From NCBI RefSeq assembly GCF_001591465.1, contig NZ_BCUY01000033.1:1-39988 (forward strand): 39,988 nt of DNA. The letters are read 5' to 3'. This DNA comes from Cytobacillus firmus NBRC 15306 (GTDB lineage Bacteria; Bacillota; Bacilli; Bacillales; Cytobacillaceae). The notes under the pieces were generated by a model, which was not told the origin of the DNA, made no database searches, and was given only the letters and a program-made list of their open reading frames with translations. Made by a program: the position numbers and the translations under genes. This document shows, piece by piece, positions 1 through 6,790 of the stretch. Numbering within the stretch: the stretch's first letter is position 1; each line of letters begins with the position of its first letter.

Positions 1-19
1 AAGAAATGGAGGAATTTAG

Positions 20-841
20 ATGTTTTTTCATGTAAAGGAATTGCAATTTGAAGCGAAGCCGGAACGTCCGGACCCCGTTTTTGCGAAAAAGCTGCAAGAA
101 CTGATTGGCGGCCAATATGGTGAAATGACCGTTGCCATGCAATACATGTTTCAGGGCTGGGCCACTCGCGGAAATGAAAAATATCGTGATCTTCTTCTCG
201 ATATTGGAACTGAGGAAATTGGACATGTGGAAATGCTCGCGACAATGGTTGCCAGACTGATGGACGATGCCCCTGTTAATCAGCAGGAAGAAGCAGCGAA
301 GGATCCAGTCGTCGGCGCGATCATGGGAGGAATGAATCCCCAGCATGCCATTGTCTCCGGACTTGGTGCCCGTCCGGCTGACAGTGTAGGGAACCCTTGG
401 ATGGGTACTTATATTACAGCCAGCGGAAACTTATTAGCAGATTTCCGTTCAAACTTAAATGCAGAATCACAGGGCCGCCTGCAGGCTGCACGCCTCTATG
501 AAATGACAGATGATAAGGGCATTAAAGATCTGCTTTCCGTCCTGATTGCCAGAGACGCATACCACCAAAACCAATGGGCTGCAGCAATAGCTGAGCTTGA
601 GGAAAAAGAAGGCCTTCTTGTCCCGAGCACCTTCCCGCGGGAAAATGAACGCACAGATATCTCTTACACACTCTACAACCTGTCAGCAGGCGAAGAAAGC
701 AGTACTGGCAGATGGGCACAGGGCCCTGCACTTGATGGCCAGGGAGAATACAAATATGTAAGCAATCCGAAGCCGGAAGGAGACAAGCCAATGCTTAAGC
801 CTGCACCTCCAAATCTTCATAACACATTGCCAATGGATTAA
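20..841 (+). CDS. Manganese-dependent catalase
   Basis: 273-aa di-manganese catalase that converts hydrogen peroxide to water and oxygen in the cytoplasm or, in CotJC-like relatives, the spore coat. The ferritin-like ligand set is visible: E35, E66 and H69 in the TEEIGH motif, E149 in NLNAES, and H182 in DAYHQNQW. These are within one residue of the ligands of the Lactobacillus enzyme. Length is normal for the family. The start is supported by a GGAGG site at 8-12. It stands alone, followed directly by a terminator. The Pro-rich C-terminal tail is typical of the Bacillus versions. It is assigned by family and not to a named gene. Confidence 0.93.
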   Translation: MFFHVKELQFEAKPERPDPVFAKKLQELIGGQYGEMTVAMQYMFQGWATRGNEKYRDLLLDIGTEEIGHVEMLATMVARLMDDAPVNQQEEAAKDPVVGAIMGGMNPQHAIVSGLGARPADSVGNPWMGTYITASGNLLADFRSNLNAESQGRLQAARLYEMTDDKGIKDLLSVLIARDAYHQNQWAAAIAELEEKEGLLVPSTFPRENERTDISYTLYNLSAGEESSTGRWAQGPALDGQGEYKYVSNPKPEGDKPMLKPAPPNLHNTLPMD

Positions 842-846
842 AATAC

Positions 847-877
847 AAAACAGGCTGATGCATTCAGCCTGTTTTTT
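847..877 (+). terminator. Rho-independent terminator of the catalase gene
   Basis: The stem CAGGCTGA / TCAGCCTG, with flanking A-run and T-run and a five-base loop, starts six bases after the catalase stop codon. Confidence 0.9.
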
Positions 878-1562
878 CCATAATCGGGTGCTGTTATTTT
901 TCATTCTTTTTTTCCGGAGTGGAATCATTCTTGATTCCGTCGGCATTCATTATGAAAATCCTTTTGCAAAGAAATTGGAGGTGCCTGCTGATTATTCAAA
1001 GGCCGATTCAAATCTAAACGGCATTGCCGATCCACTTGATATTGTCCTGACAGCCAGAAAAGAAGTGGAACAGCGAACACCATATAAAAGTGCCTACTAT
1101 TCGGGAGGCTATCCGCCCGATGGCGAAGGTGTCTGTACAGACGTGATTTGGAGAGGTTTCCAAGGGGCTGATGTAACCATAAAGGATCTTATTGATCAGG
1201 ATATCGCCGAAAATACGGACTTGTATTCAAGAGTCCAGGGCAGGCCTGATCCGAACATTGATTTCAGAAGGGTGCCAAACCAGAATATCTTTTTTAGCCG
1301 GTTCGCAAAGTCATTAACAACAGAGCTGATTCCAGGAGATGTTAAGAACCTTCAGCAATGGCAGCCGGGGGACATTGTGGTTTTCCTTTCTCCTAAATTC
1401 GACCATGTGGCTTTCATATCTGACAAACGGACTAAAGATGGCATTCCATACGTAATACATAACTCCACCCCATTTGCAGCAGAAGTAAAACTATCTTCTT
1501 TTAAGACTCCCATTACCGCTCACTACAGATGGGATTTTGAAAAAACGCCTGCACTGCCATAA
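858..1562 (+). CDS. DUF1287 family exported or membrane-anchored protein
   Basis: Conserved DUF1287 protein of unknown enzymatic role. The fold is thought to relate to NlpC/P60-like cysteine peptidases. Seen here are an N-terminal hydrophobic anchor (about residues 11-26), then the family core with GEGVCTDV (candidate catalytic Cys near 93), a PDPNIDFRRVPNQ segment, and WQPGDIVVF...DHVAFISD with a conserved His. The ATG at 858 lies inside the catalase terminator hairpin and no good ribosome site is visible. A GTG at 888, just before the hydrophobic stretch, is an equally possible start. It is monocistronic and closed by its own terminator. Confidence 0.78.
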   Translation: MHSACFFHNRVLLFFILFFRSGIILDSVGIHYENPFAKKLEVPADYSKADSNLNGIADPLDIVLTARKEVEQRTPYKSAYYSGGYPPDGEGVCTDVIWRGFQGADVTIKDLIDQDIAENTDLYSRVQGRPDPNIDFRRVPNQNIFFSRFAKSLTTELIPGDVKNLQQWQPGDIVVFLSPKFDHVAFISDKRTKDGIPYVIHNSTPFAAEVKLSSFKTPITAHYRWDFEKTPALP

Positions 1563-1582
1563 AGCAAATGCAGGCGTTTTTC
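1541..1582 (+). terminator. Terminator overlapping the DUF1287 stop codon
   Basis: The stem AAAACGCCTGCA / TGCAGGCGTTTT encloses the last codons and stop of the DUF1287 gene, followed by a T-run. Confidence 0.88.
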
Positions 1583-1590
1583 TTATTAAA

Positions 1591-1690
1591 TAAGAAAGTA
1601 TAAAATTTTGAACTTCGATAACTCTCTAGCGCAAGCAGCCTGCCCCTCGAGGTGTCGGGGGTGAGCGAGTCGCTTACGCTTTTCTATCTG
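1591..1690. repeat. Short copy of a dispersed intergenic repeat (family A)
   Basis: Its left edge (AAGAAAGTATAAAATTTTG, then TCGATAACT and TCTAGC) and right edge (CGCTTACGCTTTTCTATCT) match the ends of the longer element at 6258-6478, which lies in the opposite orientation. The middle is shorter and diverged. The tenA stop codon lies inside its right edge. Elements with these ends are common between genes of Bacillus-related genomes, from memory. Confidence 0.75.
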
Positions 1691-2373
1691 ACTGCTGCCG
1701 GATTGCCCGCCGGCCACTCTTCGCAGGTATAAGCCATCTCCCAGAAACCAAGCTCCAGCTGGCAGCTTTTTTGGAAAGCATCTTTCATTCGCTGCCTTTC
1801 TTCCGGTGATGCCGCTTCAGCAAGTTCATCCAAACGGTTTCTCATATTCATGGTCACAGCTTCGACTCTAAGGTTTGCATAAAAAGAGATCCACGGATAA
1901 AACGGATGGTTCTCATCTGGCTCATATTGCTTCATGAGCTCAAGCCCAATTTCCCAATAAGTCCATGGGCAAGGCAATAATGCAGCGAGTATTTCACCCA
2001 TGCCGCCTGTATGGGCATGATACATCATATGCTTTACATAATGATCGGCTGTCGGCGGGAGCGGATATCCCTGCAATGCTTCGTAATCCACCCCAATCTG
2101 CTGGCAAAAATTATGGTGGGGGTGTACTTCGCTGTTCAATACAAATTCTATTTGCTGGTTAAAGTATGCAATATCCTTACGTTCAGCTGACTTTGAAATC
2201 GCAATTCCGTAAATATGCATGAACGCATTCAAATACTCAAAGTCCGCTTTAATGTAATGAGCAAGCGCCTCTTTCGGCACATCCCCTCTCCCGATCCCCT
2301 GAACAAATGGATGTTCAAATATCAGCTGAAACAAATCTTCATTTTCCTTGCGCAGAATTTCTGAAAAAGTCAT
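1684..2373 (-). CDS. tenA: Aminopyrimidine aminohydrolase / thiaminase II
   Basis: 229-aa TenA. It hydrolyses aminomethyl-pyrimidine breakdown products of thiamin so that the pyrimidine can be re-used. Key positions fit the Bacillus subtilis enzyme: D44, Y47, catalytic C135 in LLPCPW and a Glu near 206. The start has a clear AAGGAGG site at about 2383-2389. A TPP riboswitch lies directly upstream, so expression should fall when TPP is plentiful. The next gene upstream, thiW, has its own TPP switch, so the two form a salvage pair in separate transcription units. The stop codon is inside a family A repeat. Confidence 0.95.
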   Translation of the reverse strand: MTFSEILRKENEDLFQLIFEHPFVQGIGRGDVPKEALAHYIKADFEYLNAFMHIYGIAISKSAERKDIAYFNQQIEFVLNSEVHPHHNFCQQIGVDYEALQGYPLPPTADHYVKHMMYHAHTGGMGEILAALLPCPWTYWEIGLELMKQYEPDENHPFYPWISFYANLRVEAVTMNMRNRLDELAEAASPEERQRMKDAFQKSCQLELGFWEMAYTCEEWPAGNPAAVR

Positions 2374-2413
2374 AAAAAATAGCCTCCTTAATTAAATACA
2401 GAAGCTGCCGGGG

Positions 2414-2451
2414 AAAAAGCATGAGGATATATAATGAGGTCCTCACTGCTT
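2414..2451 (-). terminator. Candidate terminator of the tenA riboswitch leader
   Basis: On the minus strand AAGCAGTGAGG pairs with CCTCATGCTT (one bulged G), followed by TTTTT. Its 5' arm overlaps the 3' strand of the aptamer P1 helix, so hairpin and aptamer are coupled. The exact switching logic is not resolved by eye. Confidence 0.6.
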
Positions 2452-2531
2452 CCCTGCGCTGGCATTATCCAGATCAGGTTCCAAGGGACCAAGGAAAAGC
2501 TCCTTATCTCAGCCGTAGCGCCCCTAGCAGT
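2444..2531 (-). promoter_or_regulatory. TPP riboswitch upstream of tenA
   Basis: The minus strand carries the THI-box signatures: CTGAGA, then ACCTGATCTGGATAATGCCA, then GGGAAG. They are closed by a P1 helix ACTGCT / AGCAGT. It lies 70 bases upstream of tenA. Confidence 0.95.
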
Positions 2532-2582
2532 TTTCTAACATTCTAATTGTTTTTTACCGATTTTCTAACTTGGTGTTTTTCT

Positions 2583-2751
2583 CTCATAAATTTTGAATTT
2601 CGCTCATAACTCTTAAAAATCGCTTATAAATTTTGAATTTCGCCCATAACTTTTGAAAATCGCTCATAAATTTTGAATTTCGCCCATAACTCTTAAAAAT
2701 CGCTCATAAATTTTTGAATTTCGCCCATAACTTTTGAAAATCGCTCATAAA
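2583..2751. repeat. Tandem AT-rich 20-bp repeat, eight units
   Basis: Eight consecutive 20-21 bp units of two alternating types, CTCATAAATTTTGAATTTCG and CCCATAACTYTTRAAAATCG, make a 40-bp higher-order period that ends in a partial unit. There are no unique spacers, so it is not CRISPR. It sits between the tenA riboswitch and the 3' end of thiW. Confidence 0.9.
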
Positions 2752-2815
2752 GCTTGATTGTTATGCTGCTCTCCCTTACTCTGCTAACCTATCTTACTTC
2801 TCCAGCCCAATATCA

Positions 2816-3304
2816 TCACATATTCTGAACCAAATTCTTCTCTTTAACCTTCGCTAACACCAACAAGCCTATTGCCGCACCGGCAATGCTGCTGACCAGA
2901 AACGGCGGCACAAAGAAGAATGCACCATTTGCACTGCCCATGAGAAATTTTGCGTACGGAACAGCAAACAATGCTCCGATTATACCGGTGCCCAAAACCT
3001 CGCCAGCGGCAGCCCATATTTTCCGGCCGTATTTCAAGTAAAGGACACCAGCCAAAAACGCACCGATCATTCCGCCCGGAAACGCAAGCAGCGTCCCGAA
3101 TCCAAGCATATTACGCAGCAAAGCAATCATAAAAGCAACGGCAGCTGCCGGCAGGGGTCCAAGAGTCACCGCTGCCAATACATTTACCGCATGCTGAATC
3201 GGATAGGCCTTGGCTATACCTGCCGGAAACCAGAGCAAATGGGATCCCAGTGTCCCAATCGCCGTAAATAGTGCCATCGTAGTCAACAATCGGGTTCTGT
3301 TCAT
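2816..3304 (-). CDS. thiW: ThiW, S component of an ECF thiamin-precursor transporter
   Basis: 162-aa membrane protein with about five hydrophobic segments, matching ThiW. ThiW is the substrate-binding subunit of an energy-coupling-factor transporter, thought to take up the thiazole moiety of thiamin. The pattern AYPIQHAVNVLAAVTLGP...GFGTLLAFPGGMIGAFLAG is typical. The energising ECF subunits (EcfA/EcfT) are not nearby, as usual for group II ECF systems. The start has an AAAGGAGG site. A TPP riboswitch plus terminator precedes it. Confidence 0.9.
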   Translation of the reverse strand: MNRTRLLTTMALFTAIGTLGSHLLWFPAGIAKAYPIQHAVNVLAAVTLGPLPAAAVAFMIALLRNMLGFGTLLAFPGGMIGAFLAGVLYLKYGRKIWAAAGEVLGTGIIGALFAVPYAKFLMGSANGAFFFVPPFLVSSIAGAAIGLLVLAKVKEKNLVQNM

Positions 3305-3362
3305 CTAAACCTCCTTTCTAAAAGGGCAGCCTGATTGCTTATCTGGATGAGAAGTATGTATA

Positions 3363-3396
3363 CAAAAAAGCCGGATCCCCACAAAGGACCCGGCTT
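3363..3396 (-). terminator. Regulatory terminator of the thiW TPP riboswitch
   Basis: On the minus strand AAGCCGGGTCC pairs with GGATCCGGCTT, followed by TTTTTTG. It lies between the aptamer and the thiW ribosome site, as expected for transcriptional attenuation. Confidence 0.85.
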
Positions 3397-3430
3397 GGTT
3401 TAAGTATATGAATCGACATACTGTCAAATC

Positions 3431-3530
3431 CTACTTCCCTCCGCTGGCATTAACCAGATCAGGTCCATAAGAGTCGGAAAGCTATAAGCGCTTTCCTCTC
3501 AGCCCGCACATTCGGGGCACCCCTAGTAGT
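3431..3530 (-). promoter_or_regulatory. TPP riboswitch upstream of thiW
   Basis: The minus strand contains GGGGTGCCC, GGGCTGAGAGG, ACCTGATCTGGTTAATGCCA and GGAGGGAAG, with P1 formed by CTAC / GTAG. The P3 extension has the usual variable length. Confidence 0.95.
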
Positions 3531-3603
3531 TACATAGATATTTAATTTGATAAGCTGTTTCAAGCTTAACAAATTATTCCCGCACTGTCATCATTCTTTT
3601 AGA

Positions 3604-3987
3604 TTATATACTTTTTTTGATGCACTGGATTAAGCGCTCTTCAATTTCTGCAGCGAAGATTTGAACAGATTCGTCATTGATTAGCTCAATCATACTTGTC
3701 GGCTTAGGCATCCCAATTTTCGTTTTGCCCTTGTCTTCATAGACGACAATTTTACAAGGCAGGAAGTAGCCGGCCATTTTATTCTGTGTTAAAACGCGAT
3801 GAGCTTCATTCGGATTACATACCTCTAACACATGGAATGCCTCGTTATATTCCAAGCCTTTTTCCTGCAGCTTCTCCTGAACATTAAACTGCCATAGAAC
3901 TCCGAACTTTTCGTCCTTCAGACTTCCTTCCAGTGAGGATATCGCATCTTTAATTGATTTTTCGGTTTCAGCTGTGTAATCGAACAT
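3604..3987 (-). CDS. DUF302 family protein
   Basis: 127-aa cytoplasmic DUF302 protein. The biochemical role of the family is unknown. In Firmicutes it often accompanies sulfurtransferase or CsoR/CstR-regulated genes. The core LEVCNPNEAHRVLTQNKMAGYFLPCKIVVYEDKGKTKIGMPKP matches in pieces of the domain, with Cys59 and Cys80 as possible sulfur- or metal-reactive residues. The start is set by AAAGGAGATG. It is transcribed alone from a strong promoter that is overlapped by a CsoR-like inverted repeat. Confidence 0.85.
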   Translation of the reverse strand: MFDYTAETEKSIKDAISSLEGSLKDEKFGVLWQFNVQEKLQEKGLEYNEAFHVLEVCNPNEAHRVLTQNKMAGYFLPCKIVVYEDKGKTKIGMPKPTSMIELINDESVQIFAAEIEERLIQCIKKSI

Positions 3988-4022
3988 GACTGCATCTCCT
4001 TTAGTATGGCATATTAATCATG

Positions 4023-4036
4023 TACCCCTACAGGTA
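4023..4036 (-). promoter_or_regulatory. CsoR/CstR-like operator of the DUF302 gene
   Basis: The inverted repeat TACCCCTACAGGTA (plus strand) resembles the TACCC-N4-5-GGGTA type of site bound by CsoR-family repressors. It starts at the -10 box and runs over the likely transcription start. No csoR or cstR gene is in the window. Confidence 0.5.
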
Positions 4037-4064
4037 TATTATTAAACACAGTCTCAACTGTCAA
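4036..4064 (-). promoter_or_regulatory. SigA promoter of the DUF302 gene
   Basis: Minus strand TTGACA (4059-4064), 17-bp spacer, TAATAT (4036-4041), about 50 bp upstream of the start codon. Confidence 0.8.
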
Positions 4065-4090
4065 CAACCCAGGATTTTTTTAAGAAAGTT

Positions 4091-5200
4091 TTATCGAATT
4101 AACCGCAGACCAGCAATATCCTTTAAACTCCCCACCCCCGCAAGAGAGAGGGACACTTTTGTTTCTTCTATAAAGTTGGCAAGCACTTTTTCAACTCCTT
4201 CCTGCCCGCCAATGGCCAAGCCGTACACATACGGCCGCCCCAGACAAACGGCGTCAGCTCCCAGTGCCAGAGCCTTAACCACATCTGAACCTCTGCGAAT
4301 GCCGCTGTCAAACAATACTGGAATCTGCCCTTTAACCTCCTTCGCAATCGGTTCAAGCGCATCAATCGCCGCAATCACTCCATCAAGCTGTCTGCCGCCA
4401 TGATTGGAGACAATGATTCCGTCTACCCCTTTTTCAACGGCCAGCCTGGCATCTTCAGGGTGGAGAATGCCCTTTAATAAAATTGGCAGACTTGTTTTCT
4501 CTTTTAATCTGGCAATATGCTCCCAGCTTAATGTTGGATGATGAATATTATCAAGGATTCCCTGTACGACATCGCCGTCCTGGAGAGAAGCCATAAAGAC
4601 TGGATCGCTTTCATAATTTGCTTTTCCGTAGCCAAGCTTTAACGGGGAAAAGTTATTTCTTAAATCGGCTTCCCTCCATCCCATCATAACCGTATCAACC
4701 GTTAACACAATTGCCTCATACCCTGCTTCCTCCGCACGGCGAATCATGCTGAATGATACTTCTTCATAATTGGACCAATATAATTGAAACCATTTTGGAC
4801 TCGTGCCAGTTGCTTTAACGATTTGTTCAATGGAGTAACTGGATACTGTGCTTTGTATAAAAGGAACTCCAAACGAAGCTGCCGCCCGGGCAGATGCCAG
4901 CTCTCCCTCACTGTGTTCAAGGCGCTGCATTCCAATTGGTGCCAGGAAAACTGGATAAGGATATGTTTTTCCAAATAAGTTCACACTTATATCCGGCACT
5001 GAAACATCTCTAAGCATTCTTGGTACAATTGAATATTTTGCAAAGGATTCGATATTCTTTTTCAGCGTTTCTTCTCCGCCGGCTCCTGATTGGACATAGC
5101 CAAATCCGCCGGCCCCTATCACTTTCTCTGCTTCTTCTTCCAGTTCCTTAAATGAAATCGGAAAGTTTTCTGCGAAACTAATATTCTCTACTTTTGCCAC
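4091..5200 (-). CDS. FMN-dependent 2-hydroxyacid oxidase (lactate 2-monooxygenase-like)
   Basis: 369-aa alpha-hydroxyacid-oxidising flavoprotein with a TIM-barrel fold. It oxidises L-lactate or a similar 2-hydroxyacid with FMN. Visible family elements are PVFLAPIGMQ near the flavin, KWFQLYW, TVDT, ILLKGI with the flavin Lys, the catalytic SNHGGRQLDG His/Arg cluster, DSGIRRGSDVVKALALGADAVCLGRP for phosphate binding, and no membrane anchor. The closest annotated relatives are usually called lactate 2-monooxygenase or lactate oxidase, and the substrate cannot be read from sequence. It starts with GTG behind a weak GGAA site. No clear terminator was seen downstream. Confidence 0.88.
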   Translation of the reverse strand: MAKVENISFAENFPISFKELEEEAEKVIGAGGFGYVQSGAGGEETLKKNIESFAKYSIVPRMLRDVSVPDISVNLFGKTYPYPVFLAPIGMQRLEHSEGELASARAAASFGVPFIQSTVSSYSIEQIVKATGTSPKWFQLYWSNYEEVSFSMIRRAEEAGYEAIVLTVDTVMMGWREADLRNNFSPLKLGYGKANYESDPVFMASLQDGDVVQGILDNIHHPTLSWEHIARLKEKTSLPILLKGILHPEDARLAVEKGVDGIIVSNHGGRQLDGVIAAIDALEPIAKEVKGQIPVLFDSGIRRGSDVVKALALGADAVCLGRPYVYGLAIGGQEGVEKVLANFIEETKVSLSLAGVGSLKDIAGLRLIR

Positions 5201-5362
5201 TTCCAGCCCCGCCTTTTTTTGAATTTATTGAAAATAATATCATTTTTTTTGATTTTAAGAAACCTTGTATTAATTTATAGAGCCTCTTATCAACAAATTA
5301 GCAGGGATTTTACAAAAAATCTGGAATTACCATTTTAACTTAAAGAAATTGGAGTGTAGCAA

Positions 5363-5755
5363 ATGCTAATCAAACAGCCTTTTGATGAGTTTCTGAAATT
5401 CCATTACGAAAGAATCAGTGAAAGCCATATGAAAGTCACTTTGCCCATCCAGCCGCTCTTTATTAACAGCGCCGGACTGGTGCATGGAGGGATCATTTCC
5501 ACTCTGGCGGATGTAGCGATGGGGAATATTTTCGAGCCCGATGAAAACCAGATGCAATCAGTGGTCACTGCTGATTTGAAGGTCAGTTTCTTAAAGGGGG
5601 CCACAGGTGAATATCTTATTGCCGAAGCTCACCTTGTAAAAAGAGGAAGAAGCCTCAGCCACACAGATTGCCTGATTTACAATGATCAGGACCAGGTGGT
5701 TGCCAAAGCATCGGGGATTTTTGTAACTATCAAAAATATAGGGAATACGCTATAG
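5363..5755 (+). CDS. PaaI-type hotdog thioesterase
   Basis: 130-aa single hotdog-fold acyl-CoA thioesterase of the PaaI/YdiI group. The signature N-S-A-G-L-V-H-G-G-I at residues 35-44 and the following helix STLADVAMG are visible, as is the closing strand ASGIFVTIK. It probably hydrolyses aromatic or short acyl-CoA esters in the cytoplasm, with the substrate unknown. ATG follows TTGGAGTG. It is a single-gene unit ended by a terminator. Confidence 0.88.
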   Translation: MLIKQPFDEFLKFHYERISESHMKVTLPIQPLFINSAGLVHGGIISTLADVAMGNIFEPDENQMQSVVTADLKVSFLKGATGEYLIAEAHLVKRGRSLSHTDCLIYNDQDQVVAKASGIFVTIKNIGNTL

Positions 5756-5802
5756 AGCATGTAAATTGGAAAAGAAGTCACGGGTTTTGCCAAATAGTTT
5801 CT

Positions 5803-5825
5803 AAGCCTCAACAGGCTTTTTTTTT
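5803..5825 (+). terminator. Terminator after the thioesterase gene
   Basis: AAGCCT / AGGCTT with a four-base loop, followed by nine Ts. Confidence 0.75.
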
Positions 5826-5832
5826 GAAAAAA

Positions 5833-5870
5833 TGTAATATATATTTTACTTTATATAAATATATATTACA
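5833..5870 (+). promoter_or_regulatory. Inverted repeat at the HTH gene promoter
   Basis: Perfect 12-bp arms TGTAATATATAT / ATATATATTACA are separated by 14 bp, about 30 bp upstream of the HTH start. It is a plausible operator for autoregulation. The AT-rich spacer can hold promoter elements, but none is unambiguous. Confidence 0.55.
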
Positions 5871-5898
5871 ATAAAGGGAAGAAAAGGAAATGAAATGA

Positions 5899-6126
5899 GT
5901 GAGGCACTTGAAAGAGTTCACTATAAAAAACAAGGTAAAGCTTGTACGCATTGAAAAAGGGCGTTTAACTCAGGGAGAACTGGCAAAGCTTGTTGGCGTA
6001 ACCCGGCAAACGATGAATTTGATTGAAGCACAAAAATACAACCCGACCATACGTGTCTGCCTCTTAATCAGCAAACACTTGGAAATACCTTTAGATGAGC
6101 TGTTTTGGATTGATGAGAACCATTAA
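5899..6126 (+). CDS. Small XRE/Cro-type HTH regulator
   Basis: 75-aa Cro/CI-type DNA-binding protein of the short Bacillus class (YgzD/YozG-like). The HTH is LTQGELAKLVGVTRQTMNLIEAQKYNP, followed by the dimer-forming LEIPLDELFW tail. Relatives usually sit in front of a small multi-pass membrane protein. Here the partner survives only as a 15-codon remnant behind a strong ribosome site. The start used is GTG 5899, after GGAAATGAAATGA. Starting further in would shorten the first helix. An inverted repeat upstream suggests autoregulation. Confidence 0.85.
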   Translation: MRHLKEFTIKNKVKLVRIEKGRLTQGELAKLVGVTRQTMNLIEAQKYNPTIRVCLLISKHLEIPLDELFWIDENH

Positions 6127-6139
6127 AGGAGGAAATGTA

Positions 6140-6187
6140 ATGAATGTAAACAGCTGGACTACATTTTCCCCTTCTTGCTTTTCTTAA
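6140..6187 (+). pseudogene. Truncated partner gene of the HTH regulator
   Basis: A strong AAAGGAGG site followed by ATG begins a reading frame that stops after 15 codons (MNVNSWTTFSPSCFS). A one-base shift at the T/C-rich stretch near 6168 would extend it through a hydrophobic stretch (PLLAFLNYSL) and basic residues to about 6243. It looks like the start of the membrane protein normally paired with this type of HTH gene, broken and cut off where the repeat at 6258 begins. Confidence 0.45.
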
Positions 6188-6257
6188 CTATAGTTTAAAA
6201 AAGAATACAAGAAGGATTAAGCTCCCTCAGCATAAAATAATCTAAGGCCAGAGACTT

Positions 6258-6478
6258 AGATAAGAAAAGCGCAAGCGCCTTGCCCACGAATGAACGGAGA
6301 CTAAGAACGCCACGTCCTGTGGCAACGTCTGCATGACCCCCATCCTGGGGGCCTCAAGCACAAGACGAGCCTCACGGAAAGGCGTCCTTTGCCTTTTGGG
6401 AGGCTCGTCTTGTGACCTCGAGGGGGTAGGCGCTGGAGCTAGACAGTTATCGACGTTCAAAATTTTATACTTTCTTAC
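6258..6478. repeat. Long copy of the dispersed intergenic repeat (family A)
   Basis: A 220-bp element in inverse orientation to the copy at 1591-1690, sharing both ends. It carries a perfect 15-bp inverted repeat, CACAAGACGAGCCTC (6359-6373) / GAGGCTCGTCTTGTG (6400-6414), plus GCGCAAGCGCC and CCCCCATCCTGGGGG. Its RNA would fold strongly. No credible protein is encoded. Confidence 0.8.
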
Positions 6479-6486
6479 CTTTTAAG

Positions 6487-6510
6487 AAAGCAGGGATTAT
6501 CCTGCTTTTT
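6487..6510 (-). terminator. Terminator of the 40-aa gene
   Basis: AAAGCAGG / CCTGCTTT with a short loop, directly after the stop codon of the small minus-strand gene. T-runs on both sides could make it work in both directions. Confidence 0.65.
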
Positions 6511-6633
6511 CTAATACTCTATCTCATCATAATCATTAGGCAGCGGAACCGGCTGATCCCCCTTATATTTTCCAAACTCATTGACAAGCTCCCTCTCCTT
6601 TTGGACCTTGTGCCTGTTTTTTATTTTGCTCAT
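6511..6633 (-). CDS. Small hypothetical protein (40 aa)
   Basis: 40 codons starting MSKIKNRHKVQKERELVNEF and ending PLPNDYDEIEY. The N-terminus is basic and helical and the tail is acidic. There is no membrane segment and no known domain. Support for a real gene comes from an AGAAGAG ribosome site just before ATG, the codon use, and an immediately following terminator. I do not recognise the family. It occupies a gap otherwise lacking genes. Confidence 0.55.
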   Translation of the reverse strand: MSKIKNRHKVQKERELVNEFGKYKGDQPVPLPNDYDEIEY

Positions 6634-6790
6634 CTCTTCTAGTCAATTCATTTGCTCCTTCCTTATGGTTCTTTAAATTAATTTGTGCTAATTACTATTA
6701 TTTAAAGCTTACTTTAGAAGGATTTTTCCTGAACTCTGTAAAATAGATAAGAAACAGCACAAGCAGATGATTAATAAGAAGGAGATTCCC

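Noticed and set aside
2583-2751. Tandem repeats as a CRISPR array
   Set aside because: The units abut directly, with no unique spacers, and no cas gene is present.
6242-6460. 72-aa reading frame inside the family A repeat
   Set aside because: It lies wholly inside the structured repeat, has no ribosome site, and its residues reflect inverted repeats.
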